Numbered from the stretch's first letter, positions 1-13,829 are shown. The stretch: 64,000 nt of DNA from Cristatella mucedo (GCA_009760855.2 WPIO01000346.1:1-64000); one strand, 5' to 3'. Made by a program: numbers and translations. Notes: generated by a model from the letters alone, not told the origin.

Positions 1-589
1 ACAATATACCAGGAACCTTTAAAGAGAGTCAAATATGGCACGAGGCGTTAATTCAAAAGATTCAGCTACTGTCCCTTATGAAGGGACTACCAAGTCATAA
101 AGCGTTACAGGCCAAATAATTACTCTAACATAGGAGGCCCACTGCCGCTCAGCCTCTCGATAGAACTCCACAGCTACACCAAGTCTTACGGGGCCACATA
201 CCACCGTCTATCAGGACAAGAGTTAGCCCCTCTATTTTGCTTCACGTCGTTGGCAATTGATACTTATGCCCCTTGAAGGCGGTCCCACATTACCCGACAC
301 ACTCGAAACTTCTGGGGCAGTGACTACCTGTATATTCTTATATGCCCGTTGACTTGCCAGGCAGCTTACATCGGTCATTGGGTCTAGTCGGGTCTAGACC
401 CGATTCAAATATTCTCTAAATTAAGCTATGCTCTCATTTGTCTTGCTATGTGGATAAAGGCTATTTGCTACCGATCGCGATCTGAAAGCTACTTAGCCTT
501 TAGCAGTACTAAAGCAAGCTTTGCGCATAGTGATGGACTCAAAGGAAAAGCCCTCAGGAGGAGGATGTCATGGTGACATCACCAATCTG
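1..589. other. No recognised feature
   Basis: I see no gene, repeat family or low-complexity tract here. It should lie in intron 4 or beyond of TLCD4-like gene 1 (minus strand), because that gene's exons 5 and 6 have not been reached. Confidence 0.4.
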
Positions 590-1202
590 TTATAATATAA
601 TAAAATACACTGATAAACACCCTCAGAGAGAACTCAACTCTTTCTACGTGCTTACATTTGCTGCAAAGAAAACACGGATCGAGGTGGTGATGTGGTATAG
701 TGCTTGATATAACAACCTGAAGAAACCAGGGTTAGGGGCGACATGCACAGGGTCAGCATGCAAGTGTGGGTTTAGTTGGCCGCATGCAACAGTGTCCGAA
801 CGCATAAGATATTAATGACGAATAACAGGCGACCACTAAATGCTGTCATACCATAGGAGTTTTTAATTTCTTTTAAATGTTGTCAAGTCTAGGGATGTTC
901 TGATGCAATAGGGAGTGAGTTCCAGGCTTTGGGGGGGATACGAACCCTAAAGGCACGTATCCTAAGGATTTGAGGTTTGACACACGAGGTTATAGTGTTA
1001 AACAGTAGATTCCGAAAAGTGGCTGGTAAGATGACTTAGCCTGGTGGGGCAGTATATCTGATTAGGTAGGCTGGAGCCAAAGAATGAAGTACCTAAAAGT
1101 GACCAAAACTTGAAGTCGATCCGTTGCTTGATTGGTAACCAGTGCAGGTTAGGCGAGAAGTAGTGTGAAGTAGCAACTGCAAACACTCACGACAGACAAG
1201 CC
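590..1202 (-). mobile_element. LINE-A (L2-like) 3' fragment
   Basis: Read on the minus strand it ends at 590-665 with the LINE-A 3' tail (complement of the CCTCAGAGAGAACTCAACTC segment plus AT-rich repeats). The body at 998-1186 encodes the C-terminal reverse transcriptase region, including LHWLPIKQRIDF, which matches LHWLPVKQRIDF in the open copy at 34996-36291. The 5' side is truncated near 1202, and the frame is broken. Confidence 0.8.
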
Positions 1203-2959
1203 AAGTGAATGAACAAAGCGGGTGATAGACAAACGAGGGTGAGTAAAGTTGACAAAGTTAGAGGTTAGCTTGAATTAAAAGCCCTCATTATTTATATGCA
1301 ACAGACAAGCTCGTAAGGGTTGTTCCCCCACATTTGCAGTGGGCACTAAAGGATTGCCCACTGAAGAACTCAAACCCTCACGATCTTATCTTGCAACATT
1401 ATGTGAATGACCAGAGAAAACTCTGATCCCAAAATGGCGACTGAAATATCCTCGGAGAGACATGAGAAAACACACCGGAGGAGAGACAGATTAGTGAGAA
1501 ACAGAAACAGTGACAGGAGAGAGACAGGGTGACAGAGAGAGGTAACAGAGGCAGGATAGGAGAGACAGAGTAGAGAGAAAGAGACAAAGGGGAGACAGAC
1601 TAATAGATCAACAAACTGCCGGGGTAGCCTCATCTATTAGTTGCCTTTGTGAGCCTATACCTAAATGAGCCTCCTCGGCTAACACTGTTTCCTGGGGGGG
1701 GGGGGTACACAGAAAACAGGCAGTGGCTGTGGGCATCAGGGCTTGCAGCAGGTTGCCACAGGTCTGAAAACAGCTCGCTCCGACTCCTCCACGCCTGGAG
1801 GCAGGCAGACCAACACAGAACTGGTCACAGATCGGCTTCCTGTATCGGATCCAATTTGTATCGTAAGGGCTGATACCGCTCGCCAGCAGGCAGTTTGTCT
1901 TAAGTGTTCACAGCAAGAGGGAGTGATAGATACTAAGGATCTTCTACGCTACATACCTAAATTGGCTGTGGAATCAACGCCTCACTTTTACTTTTTCTCC
2001 CTCCCTACCTTCAATCGGTCAGACACTCTATATTTCTGTATCAGTCTCCTCTTCTGTCTGTCTATATCCTGTTTGTTGGAAAAGGTTTACATTTCAAATG
2101 TATCCCGGTCGATCAATGACAGACAAAGATGTGGGGCCTTATTTAGGACTATCTCTGTATTTTTGAGGATGAGATCGGACACAAATAAATGATAACCCAG
2201 GAATCAAAATTGTGTACGTTGTGCAAGATTATTACAGTTTCTGAATTATAAGAACTAGGAACTAGATCATAATCTAGTACTTTGAACTACTGAAAGACCT
2301 GATGGTTGAGTCAGTTTTGGTGGCAGATTTGAGCCTGTGGTTGGAAGAGATCTCTCTATGTTAACGACTTGACTGCATCTTAAGGTAGGAGCATTCTGAT
2401 TGATTAAGGTATGAGCATTCTGCTTCCCGACGCGCTAATGATCAGGGTCTTCACGGACAGTGTACCACACCTTCCTTGTCCATTGCAGATTCTCTCCACG
2501 AAAACCGGAAGTTCTGCGACAACGTCATAACGAAACAGATACAGTTAAGACCTGTAAAGCTTGTCTGCTTGTTGATTTGAACATAGCGCATAAGAAATGA
2601 CGCGACTGGGGACATCTAAAAGAATTAGCGATTCGAGATGCTGAGTCTGTGCACGCCGGCGCAGCGTTTAGATTACCCTGCCGCTGCCGAAGATATGCCA
2701 GCGGCTAGTAACCTGCATATTAGTTATGCTCGTTGACATTATAGACTTCGCTATCGAATTTCAAACGCATTCCTATATGTATTGCTGGTTGCTAAAATTA
2801 ATTAGGCAGTAAACAAAAGAAAAATCATCCCCTAACCGCGCAGGGACGGGCTGCGAGCTGATACACTACTCCTATGGCTGGATCTGAGTACCTGCTCATT
2901 TGGTATTCCCCTCACAACGTACGTCCCTCGAACCACTCAGCGAGTTCTCCCCTCAAGTT
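1203..2959. other. Unassigned; purine-rich patch and poly-G run
   Basis: 1440-1620 is a degenerate GA/GACA-rich patch and 1694-1705 is a run of 12 G. Open frames at 1649-2192 have no recognisable domain and look random. No exon 5 or 6 of the minus-strand TLCD4-like gene 1 was found here by looking for an ELSTPF-like or GLAMDAVN-like translation. Confidence 0.4.
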
Positions 2960-5900
2960 TACTGGGAATCTCTGTCACTTTGTAGCACCAGGCCTGCTAT
3001 AACTCCGGCTGCCCTAACGTAAGCTGCTTGTCTTTGGAACCTTGCTCAGTGTGCAATAAAAACCCCTATTAATAGGTAGCCTTATTTCCGAAAACGGTCT
3101 CGAACCTGCTCGCCTTTCTGCAACTTGGTAGAAATCGGTAAACTGTCCCTACAATTAGACAACCCAAACCCGGACTGGTTTTCTTCTTTCTCCTTCTTTC
3201 ACAGCCCTAGATCAAGTAAACTGGAGGTGGAGTTGCTATTATCACAACCACTGTAAGCTTTTCGGCCTTCAAGCCATTTTGCAGTACCCTCAACGCAGTA
3301 TTTCGAATCTTTTGCTTTTGAGTTAACCCTAAACCCACAACAAGTTACCGATGGTGGCATTAGTCTAATCGCCAACCAGGTACCAAGTCTGCCTTTATCT
3401 CATATGTATCTGATCTCATTTCGATTTTGTGTGGCCCCGAAATCAATCTTTCCTAATTATGGGGATTTCAACATTTCATGTTTATCACCTTATCTGGAAC
3501 GCCTTCCAGCACTGAATTGTGTGCTGCACTGACTGATTCATGATCTCACGTAGGCTTCATGGTGCATGGCCCTACTCACATAATGGGTTATTTTACTCAA
3601 CAATTTTTTTGATGAAACCACTTGTGTTATCATCAATTACTAACCCATGAAAAAAAAAAAAAATTCAGCTTATCTGACCAGCATGCTAGATCTCATTCGG
3701 TCTCCAATGTGTGCCTGTCCCTCCTCATCTAAAATTCGCCTGTGAATCCGAAAAATCCCAAGCCCCTTGACATCGATTGAGCCGTTTCGTGCGAGACTAT
3801 CTGCTTCACCTCGGCTGCCTTATCCCTCTTCTGACTGTCATCATTGTAGAATTTCTACACCACGACAGTAGCTGAAATGCTCGAACGAGTTTGCATCTCT
3901 GACTCGGTGCCCTCCTGCACCCTCACCCGACGGCCTATGGTTTATTACAACATTAAACTAGGGGGGGGGGCTAGGTCTACTAATTTCAAGCTTGAAAAAG
4001 CATACAGATAAGATCAGGACTGACTGTCCGGCGAACAGCTATGCAGGCCTACTGTAGATCGTACCAATCGATTCTAGCAAAGGGCAAAGTCTGGCTTCTA
4101 TAAACCATTGTTTAACATCACTGATGCACAATCCAAAAAATTGCTGATTGTCGACTACCCCCCTCTCCTCAACTACTCCAAGGTTAGCTCCTTACCGAGA
4201 TGATCCCATGTGATGGTCTAGCTAATCGCTTTTCCTGGCTTCTTTTCCACATGATCGATCAAATCCAGGGAGTAAATTCTAAAATGCGCAGCCCCCCCCA
4301 GGAATCCTGTCACAAACTTCCCTCCGCACTCTCAATTGTCCTACACTCAAGGGAGGTCACTAATGACCTCGTCCTGAAGTTCAGACCCACCAATCAAAGT
4401 ACAACAAGCTCTCTGGAAATCTATTCCCACCGTCCTGCATTACTCTACGATCGTTGAATCTGCTGCTCCCTTACATAACTGACATCGTACATATTCATTA
4501 GCCCCAGGTCAGGCGCCCAGCACCTTTCAAAAAAGATGTAAGTTCGGGCCACTACTCAGAAGCAACACTAGACCAAGAGAACTTCAGCAACTTCAGCCTA
4601 TCCACACTGGAACGGTCGTGGCAGCCCAACTGAACTCATATATTGAAAACATCAAACCTTGTAAGCAAGTTCCAGTCCTGGTTTTAGCGCTAATCACATC
4701 CGCCGAGTCAGCCTTGCTTACAGTGTACATCGACCCTACTTAGGAACGCAGATATAGTAGGTGTAGAGCTAGCTCTTGTTTGTTTTGCTCAATCTTTCGG
4801 CAGCTATTGATACTACCGATCACCAGGCTCCTTCCTTCAGTGCCTCTATCATCTCACCTGGGCCATTCACTGGCACTGCATTGCATGGTTTCAGGTCCTA
4901 TCTTAAGTGGGACACTCCAGAGTATTAATGTGAATGACCAAGAATCATCCGAGGATCCTATGAAATACCGTAGGGCTTCGTGCTAGGATTCGGTTCTTTT
5001 CACGGTCTATACTCTTCCTCTTGCGATGTGTGTGTGACTGCCAAGCACAATCTAGGCTTTCACATCTATGCGGATGACACTAAGTTGTACCTTTGTCTGA
5101 TCCTACCAGCCCAAGCACACCGAATTCTCTCAACTCCCCTAGCTGCATGTATTGATGGCATCTGCATATGGATGGCAGCAAAACGTTCTTCAATTGAATG
5201 ATAAAAACCAACTTACTAGTTATGGGCAAACCAAGTGTGATTCAGAAATTGGAAAGGCTAACACTCAAAAATCGGCTTTGCCAGCATATCTCCGTGAATC
5301 TGCACGAAATGTAGGTGTTATGTTCCAAAGTGACCTTTTGTTAAACGACCACATCAACTCCACAGTCAAGTTTGCCTACTCTTCCAGCTACACAACATTG
5401 CTAAAATTCGGGCTTCTGTAGATAGGGGATACCACATCTAAATTGGTCCATGCATTTGTGACATCTCATCTTGCCTTCTGTAACTCACTGCTTATTGGTC
5501 TAGATATACTCCCCCATCAGGCCAAGCATCGTACCACCCGCCTTTCGGAATCCAGCAGTTTACCAATACCTCGTACAAACCTCAAATCCTTTGGAGACCG
5601 TGCATTTAGTTCGTATGCTCTCAAAGCCTGGGAACTCACTACCGACTTGCGTCACGACATCTCCTGACATGTCCACATTAAAAAAAAAACTAAAAAACGC
5701 ATCTATTTAATTAGAGCATTTAGTGGGTCCCCTGCGATTCGTCCTTTATCTGCTTATGCTGCAACTGCTGACACCGCTGCATGCTGCCATTAAACCAAAC
5801 TTGCATGCCGACCCTGTGCATGTCCACCCCTAACCATGTTATTCTTGTTTGTTTATGAGCATGCTACCATAATCATTTGATCGTGTTTTGTCTGCAGCAA

Positions 5901-6092
5901 ATGTAAAAGATGCTAGAAAGAGATTGAGTTCTCTCAGGGTACTATATAAAATGTATTGTTTTTGCTGTCAAGCCCTTCTGTCGTCATCATACCTGCTTGC
6001 TAAAGCAGCAAATGTAAAGCGCCTAGAAAGAAGGTCGAGTTCTCTGAGGGCGCTTTATCAAGTGCATTATCATTATTATTATTATTAAAGGC
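2960..6092 (+). mobile_element. LINE-A (L2-like), nearly full-length, degenerate
   Basis: The most complete LINE-A copy. An endonuclease region is readable across frameshifts: a LISENGLEPACL-like stretch near 3080, TGGGVAII near 3217 and YGDFNIS near 3458, the last being the GDFN motif of APE-type endonucleases. The reverse transcriptase region follows at about 4560-5670: an HIYADDTKLYLC segment at 5065-5100 carries the YADD catalytic motif, and the C-terminal part is at 5280-5665. The 3' tail with the GCGCCTAGAAAGA...GGGCGC foldback and (ATT)n is at 6000-6092; a second tail-like segment at 5895-5955 suggests a small internal duplication. Many stops and frameshifts show that it is dead. The 5' limit is approximate. 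Confidence 0.75.
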
Positions 6093-6692
6093 ACAGCCCC
6101 TACGACCTAAGCTTCGCTTTGAGGCGCTATCCCTACCAGTATCGGTCACACATCTTCAAGAACATCACCCGTTAGATATGCTGCAATTCGGTAAACGATT
6201 CTAGTTCAGGTGCCACTAGCTTGACTTGGCTGCTGCCGCACAGCTAAGAGACAGTTGGCTGTGATGAGCTCCAAATCAATGCAGGCTCGCGCTAGCGCGC
6301 ACACACACACACACACACATGCACACTCTCTTTTTCTTTATCTACATGAGGGTGGTAGGAGGCAGAAAAGAAGAAAACGAATGCAGAGCTCACTTAGACT
6401 AATGGGAAATCACATGGGTAATCACAGAAGGGACCGTCATTTCTCTTACGAACATGAAGAAAAGGTGTTGAGTATTCGGCGATCAGACTCATCATGGCGC
6501 AGTATTCAAAAACGTGGTAGTTCTACAAGAAGAACTTTGCTTTCGATGAAGCACCCTTAACAAAGAAGTGCCGAAGCAGCAGCCTATGAATGGGGACTCG
6601 CAGCATCGGCAACTTCGACGGCCGAGATTTGAACGAGTAGAATAGTTCATAGAATTCGTAACAGTTAAATGGCTTTGGCAGCTTTTACTCAC
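6093..6692. other. Intron 4 of gene 1; (CA)n
   Basis: This lies just downstream (minus strand) of exon 4 of TLCD4-like gene 1. A short (CA)n tract is at 6299-6320. No other feature is seen. Confidence 0.4.
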
Positions 6693-6791
6693 GGTCACTG
6701 TAAGATATGCGAAGACGGTGGCAAAGTGATGAAATATGAAGCCTATCCTATCTCCTATCTTCTTGTAATGCCACATCATGAAAAGAAAATT
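6693..6791 (-). CDS. TLCD4: Gene 1 coding exon 4
   Basis: Acceptor TTCTCTTGTAG/AATTTTC and donor ACC/GTGAGT. The frame read as NFLFMMWHYKKIGDRIGF followed by IFHHFATVFAYLTVT matches the TLCD4 segment that contains the paired histidines, and it ends in phase 0 as in genes 2 and 3. The exon is 99 bases where 98 would keep the frame from exon 3 (which ends in phase 1), so one extra A at the acceptor breaks the join. Confidence 0.7.
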
Positions 6792-7570
6792 CTACAAGAG
6801 AATAAATCCACACGTCACCTGGACAACATTGTCTCTCAGCATTAGCGTTCTGGAAGCATTGCAGCAAGGAAGCTACATTCTTTAGGGCTGCCGAAGTTCT
6901 AGATAAAAAAACCGGTGTGGCTAGGAGAGCTGGGCAAGAACTAGCCACTTTGCTCGCTTGCCAGAACATGGCTGCCAGAAAAATACTAGAACGAAGTGGT
7001 TGTCCCAGGCTACTACTACGGCACCAGCTACGCAGGCAGGCGGACATTAGGAGCAAGCTGCTGGGAGCAAGGCCACACCGACCACAGGACTCTGGTATCT
7101 GCATTCCTGCCGGGCGACTTCTGAGTTACACGGATAGAGGCCGACACGGGCAAAGTCGCACGGGGGGAGGGGGAGGGGGACTGGGACTGGGAGGGTGTGC
7201 AGGATGCCCTGGTCTGCTGTTGCCTGCGCATCCCGCCTTCTTGCCACCCTCGCCATAGTATTTACTAATAGGAAAGGGCAGCCGATGATAATGGGCGCTA
7301 TCCAGCTGCTGGCATTCGCTGAAGTTGAAAAAAGTACCACTTTGTCAGTGTCAACAAGCCCAAACAATGGCAGCTGGCTCTGCCTAACAAAAACCTCTGC
7401 TCTATGTTGCCTCCAGAGAACTGGCAGGCAGCAGGGCGGCAGAGAGCCGAGAGGCCGAGGAAGAGCATTGCAACAGGCTGCCTATGGGCAACAGCATGCT
7501 CGCTGTTGGAGCCGCTGTGCAACGTCTAAGGCTCCACAGGAAGCCGAGAGAGAGAGAGAGAGACAGACAG

Positions 7571-7647
<77 letters not shown>

Positions 7648-7666
7648 CAGACAGACAGACAGACAG

Positions 7667-7724
<58 letters not shown>

Positions 7725-7801
7725 AGACAGACAGATAGAGTGACAGAGAGAGACAAAGAGAGAGAGAGAGAACAGAGAGAATAAGAGACAGACAGAGTGA
7801 C

Positions 7802-7850
<49 letters not shown>

Positions 7851-7881
7851 GAGACAGAGAGAGAGAGAGAGAGAGACAGAC

Positions 7882-7916
<35 letters not shown>

Positions 7917-8895
7917 GAGAGCACATGACAAGACGTTTGCAGAACGAGTCCTCCCAACACGATGCCCCGGTGATCGACCTAACCCTGCCACCACGACGGC
8001 AAGCGGCCATTTTATCGCTGCCCCATGGAGCAGGACCCGTGCCGAAAACTGGTCGTTTAAGAGGAACAGCAACGCTCCCCCGTGACAACACTCACCAGTA
8101 AGCATGTAGCCGGTTACTATTGCACAGCTGGTGTTTGCAATCGTGCTGTCGCCCCTAGCAACGAGGAGAAAAATCTGTTCGTTCACTTGCTGGCTGCACA
8201 GCTAGCTGCAGCATCAGCTTACACTGTGCAGCTGCGACTTCGGGCAAAGCAGTCTACCCAACGACGTGTAACCGACAAGCACAGCATGATCGGGTAAAGT
8301 GAGCCGAGCTGCAGCTGCTGCTGCTGCTGTGCATGCGATCGGGCATCCGGCGAGGATGCCTGGCGCCCGCTCGAAAGGCGGTCAGCAAGCAGCAGCGCGG
8401 ACAATGTGTGGTCAGGATCCGGTCGGAGCCCCACACGAAAAGTTGACCGGCTCTAAGCAGCAGCAGCAGCATCGGGCCACGCGAGAGCTCTGCAATCTGC
8501 GAGTGGACAGACGTGCATGCTCCGGCGGTCGTGCACACGCCGGCGGTCGCTGGCATTGCATGGCACTGCAACGCGGCAAAACGGTTGCAGCTGCGCCTGC
8601 AAACGTCGCCTACGTACCAAACGAGGTCATCGAACAGCTGGTTCTCGGCAATCAGAGCGTAGGTGGACAGCGCGCTCACCAGCACTGCATGAACCGTGGC
8701 CGGAACTCTGGGGGCAAGCAAAAATTGAATATGCGGTCAGCATGCAGCACAGGGGGGGGGGAGAGAAAGTGAACACTATACGTGACCAGCTCATGAACAG
8801 ATAATAAAAACAAGGATAAGACATTCGGGCATCACCGTCAGAAAACTAAACCTCTTCCTCTCTCAATCCCCCTCCCCCTCTCTTTATCTCACTCT

Positions 8896-8953
<58 letters not shown>

Positions 8954-11900
8954 GCACTTAACACGTGTTGTAAGGGAAGCATCTCAATATAGCTAGTGAT
9001 AACATGCACAGCATCAGCATGCATAAGCACACCAAAGACAATGCACACGGACAAGCAAATGCTGAGGAGCAGGTGCAGTTTTAACTTCTTTTTGAATGTC
9101 GTCGACTGGTAGGAAGGTGTCGTGACGTCAGCCAAGAGTGGGTTTTAGGCTTTGGGAGTAACCGAACTAAAGGCATGGCCACCAAAGAATTTGAGCTTGA
9201 ATAGGGGCAAAGCTAAACGACTTGAGTCAGAATAGTGGGTGGCAGGATGCCTACCTTAAGTGGGGGGGGGGCAGTTCTGATAGGTAGGCTGGAGCAAAAT
9301 AATGAAGGGACCTAACTAAGAGTGGCAGACCCTAAGCGTTGAAGTCGATAGGCTGCATGATTGGGTGGAGCCAGTGCAGGTCGGCAAGAGTGGAGGGAGT
9401 GATGTGGCAACCGTGACACTCACGACAGACAAGCCTAACTGCAGAGTTTTGAACCAACGGTAAGTGCCTTATTGTACAGGGCAGAAGACATGCAAGCAGT
9501 GAGTTACTGAAGTCAACACGGGATGTCACAAATGCAGGAGCCAACTTGGGTGCAGTATCCCTACCTAAGCAGGCCAGAATGTTAGCAATGTCAGGTTGCT
9601 GACAGTGCTGACAGACTGCCACGTAAATTCGCTATTGTGAAGAACGGTGTTATGGATTCATCAGGAAGTTCTACCATGACCAAGAGTAACCATCGGTCTA
9701 AAGGTCCCTTCCCTGATAGTTGAGTAACCCAATGAAGCAGATATACACAGTCTTACTTTTTTAGTGGCTGGGGAGTCTTAATGGCTTTTGCCGAGCTTGC
9801 TCTAGCACTGTATTCCATCCAATTCATTTTGCAGAAAGTGATGGTACCCAAGAAACAGCAAAGACCGGGCAAGTGCACTCAAATGCCAAAGTATTTGGAC
9901 GGTCTAGATTTGCTCGACTGGATGCTTCTCCTCCGGCTGCTATAAATAAACATCCCAGACTCGCACTATCACACGTTGGCGACCGAAATAATCACCAATG
10001 GTGATGACTGTGTGAGCACAATCTAGGCTTTCGCCGTGCTATTCAGACGACACACAGACGTATGTGTGTGTTTTGATCTCTCCTTACCCTCCAGCCCGTC
10101 GAATTCTCTCAACTCCCTTGCAGCATGCATTGCTGACATCCGCAAATGGGCAGCAGCAAACTTTCTCAAATTGAATGACGATAGAACCAACTTGCTAGTA
10201 ATGGGCAAACCAAGTGTGACTCAGAAATTGGAAAGCTCAGCCATCAAAGTCGGCTCTGCCAGCATATCTACTGCAGCATCTGCACGACATCCGGGTTCCC
10301 TGTTCTCTTAGCACTCCCCCCACCTGCTGCACGAGGAACTACAAAAGGTCACCATGGAGGCAGCGGTGCATTCGAAAACCAACACAGTTCACCTGATGTA
10401 AGGTGAGCAGGCAGTGAAGCTATTCTCATCGACTGAGTAACAAAGGTCGTTGCCTGCAACCAGGAGCTGGAACGTGCAGCAAAGCAACCTGCAGCTGGAA
10501 CCTGTGCACGAGCAGGGTTCGATCGCACAGATGAGGAGAGTGTCTCTGAGCTGGGCTTGGCTGGGCATATCCTCTCTCTCTCTCTGTCTGTCTGTCGGTC
10601 CGTCCCTCTCTCTGTCTGTCTGTCTCTCTGTCTGTCTCTCTCTGTCTCTCTCTCCCTCTCTCTCTCTGGCAGCTGCTGCCACGATAGCCAGACTCTGAAG
10701 GTGGCTGGTTGGCCATTTGCAATTAGAGGGGTAGGCTGCGTGGGCAGTGGGCGTCACTGGCCGGACTGCACCAACTAAATCGCTAGAAGCCGACGCAGTG
10801 TTTACCCAGTCGGCAACTTTACTTGTGGCCGGCCACCTTTGCTTAGTCTGCCCAATACCCTCGAGCGAGCGGTTGCTTCACCTTTGTGCTGCAGCATCCC
10901 ACTCGACGAGCTGCTTCAAGAGCACGGCACCCCCACGTGGGAGGCACGAGGAGGTGTGGCTCCTTGAATGCCACTGCTCGGTTGCTGCTGCCTGCCTGCC
11001 TGCCTTCCCAGTGCTCAGAGCCGAACAAAGCCGTTTTCGACAAGGCAGCAAGAGGCTTGTCACGTGAGAGTACTAGAGTAAAGGTCCCGGTGGCCTACAC
11101 TTAACGTGCACGAAGAACGAGAGAGCTCGGCACGTGCAGGGGTCGGTAGAGGTCGTCAGGGGAGTGAGTGCTCTCGACCAGTTTTGTCTGCTGGCAAGTG
11201 TGAGCCCACTCGTCCTTCCTCCACTGCTGCCGGGTCTCGAGCTCAACCTAGAGGCAGCTCGGGATCCGCTAGATCCAAAAGGTGACAACGTTCGACGACC
11301 GACGACGCCCACGGCTTTTCAACCGGGTCAAACTGTCGCTCAGTGATGGTGGCATGAAAACTGCACCAGCAGCTGTCACGAGGGGCAGTACACAGCTCAC
11401 TGAAGGGTGGGGGAGGAGGAGGGAGCCAGTTTCGCTCGAGCGACTACAGGAATGTGCCTGCTCGATCGGCAGCCCTAGTGGCAGCAGAAAACAAGGAGTA
11501 CCACACAAGACGCATGCCAAAGCCGGCTGCATCAGCTAACCGAGCAGAAAAGGCACGTGACTGACGTTCAGAGGTGTAATCTGCAAGAGGTTCCTGAATA
11601 GCCAGCGTCTATAATTTTGTTGTACGCTGCGAAAGTCCCATTACTTTGATCGATCGTGCAAACGAAAGCAGCAAACGTGTTCAAATGTTCACACGGAAAT
11701 ATACCTACATCAAACTTTAAAGTCCTTTGAATGTCGGCGGGCTAAAGGCATAACTATGATAGCTTGAGAGCTTGAATGGACCAGGTGTTACAATGCATCA
11801 AAAGAACTGTTCAAGGCCGTACCAATTTCCTTAAATAAACTGCGGGTTTCCGTCCAACATTATGGGCTGGACCCTAATTGATTGCAATTGCTCCATAATA

Positions 11901-13795
11901 AAGGGGAGGACAGCGAGCAGATAATATGCGTAGCTTTTGTAGACAACTAGAAAGTCAGCCAGCGGCAGCGCACCGACGAAGCTTCACCAGCGAATCGAAT
12001 ATAACAAGGTCTAAAAACAGGTATAACACTGGAAGATCGTGCTCAGAAGTGTCGGGCTGTTAAAGCTCAGCGAATGCCTCACTTATGACACAGTCAACAG
12101 CAGGAAGAAATTCAAGATAATGGGGCAAGCCCACCCCTCACAGTCCAGGTTAATAGTTCCGAGTCCTTACTCGAGAGTAGGAGGGGCTCATCAGCTAGAC
12201 TGGTGGACACTTGGCACACACTGAAAAACAACATTGACTTTACTTTTCCTGGCAATAATAACAATTACAGTAATGACAATTAGACACTTTTACAGCACCA
12301 TAAAGGAGCTAAATTTCTTTCGAGGCAACAGATTCACCTGCTGGAAACGAAGCATATATATATATATATGCTTCGTTTCCAGCAGGTGTGTATATATATA
12401 TATATATTTATTTATTTATATACATATATATATATCTTCACTTTACAGCAAATGTAAAGCGCCTAGAGAGAGATTAAGTTCTCTGAGGGCGCTTTATCAA
12501 GTGAATTATTATTATTATATTATTATTATATGTGTGTGTGTGTGTGTGTGTGTATGTGTGTGTGTGTGTATAACTCATTTCTATAGCACCCTAAGAGAAC
12601 CTAATCTCTATTCAGGCCTTCACATATGCCAAAGGGGTTCGAGCACGCGACCTCGGCCATCAAATACATTCACCTTGACCTTGATCGGGCGAGCCCCTTA
12701 ACTGTTGGGCCAAAAAATACTAGCTGATTTAACAGCCTTTTTTATAGCGACAGAAGAGCCTTTATGGCTATCACCACCGCTTGCAGCAGCAATAATGGAT
12801 CGCCCACCGCATGATTCGAACCCATGACCTCGGGACCGAGGTCGCGAAAGGCAACTGCCTTACCTAGTGTGGCACACACATGACGATGCGTCAGAACCTC
12901 TGATTATAACAAAGGCAATTTCCACGGATGAAACAAATGCTAAGAGGACCAGGTAAATTTTTAGGTTTTTGTTAAATGTTATGGTCGGGAATGTCGCGAC
13001 GTCAGTCGGTAGTGAGTTCCAGGCTTTGGGCGCACACAAACTAAGGCCAGGTCGCCAAAGGATTTGAGATTGTTTGAGGTGAACATTAGCGATTTGAGTC
13101 GGAAGATTAGACGTAAAGCCTAATCAGGAAGTATTTCGGATAGGTAGGTTAGAATGAATGGACCTAAAAACGAGTGACAAAACCTTGACGTCGTATGTAT
13201 GCTCTTCGCATAGCAAGCCTGATCAGGTTGATGAGAAGTGTGGTAAGCTGGTAGGATGCTCACAACAGACAAGCTTAGCTGCAGAATTTCGCACCAAGGT
13301 TGGAAGACCTATGGGTAGCCAATTACGAAAGTCTTATTAGGACGTCACGAACTCATGGCCCAGCTTGGCCGTTGTATCTTTATCCAAGCAGGGGCAAATC
13401 TTAACAATAGTAAAAAGTGACAGGTGAAAGAGAGCCGATGTTACAGTGGAGCAGATGATTATGTTACAGTGGAGCAGATGATTATGTTACAGTGGAGCAG
13501 ATGATTATGTTACAGTGGAGCAGATGATTATGTTACAGTGGAGCAGATGATTATGGTCTTCAAGTGATTCAAGTGACAATAAAAAAGCGCTCAGATTTCA
13601 TAAGGATGCTGCATAAGCACTGATACACTCGAACAGGCCTGTGTCACCAGGTCAGATTGCAAGCTGATGTGCCCCGGTCACGTCAGAAAGTCGACCGTGC
13701 CATTTGCTTCCATTGAAACGGATTAATAGCCAGGCAGACAGTAGCAGGCCCGAGGGTCCTACAGACCAGCGAGCTTCGGGGATAATTAAAATGCT

Positions 13796-13829
<34 letters not shown>

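Larger units (their letters stand above)
6792..8095. other. Intron 3 of gene 1; G-rich and GA tracts
   Basis: Contains a G-quadruplex-type run at 7162-7194 and a long GA/GACA tract at 7546-7920. Open frames across these tracts are low-complexity Ser/Leu or Arg/Glu strings and are not genes. Confidence 0.6.

Noticed and set aside
1-6692. Exons 5 and 6 of gene 1
   Set aside because: I looked for minus-strand matches to ELSTPFLN and GLAMDAVN and found none; they are probably beyond the left edge or too diverged to see by eye.
7402-8186. Open frames of 144-234 residues on the minus strand, and a plus-strand Arg/Glu frame
   Set aside because: They are translations of the (GA)n/(GACA)n tract and consist of Ser/Leu/Cys or Arg/Glu repeats.
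8299-8772. 157-residue plus-strand frame
   Set aside because: It is antisense to exon 2 of gene 1 and contains a CTG/CAG run; no domain.
13438-13552. CRISPR array
   Set aside because: The units are directly adjacent with no spacers; it is a minisatellite, and the genome is eukaryotic.
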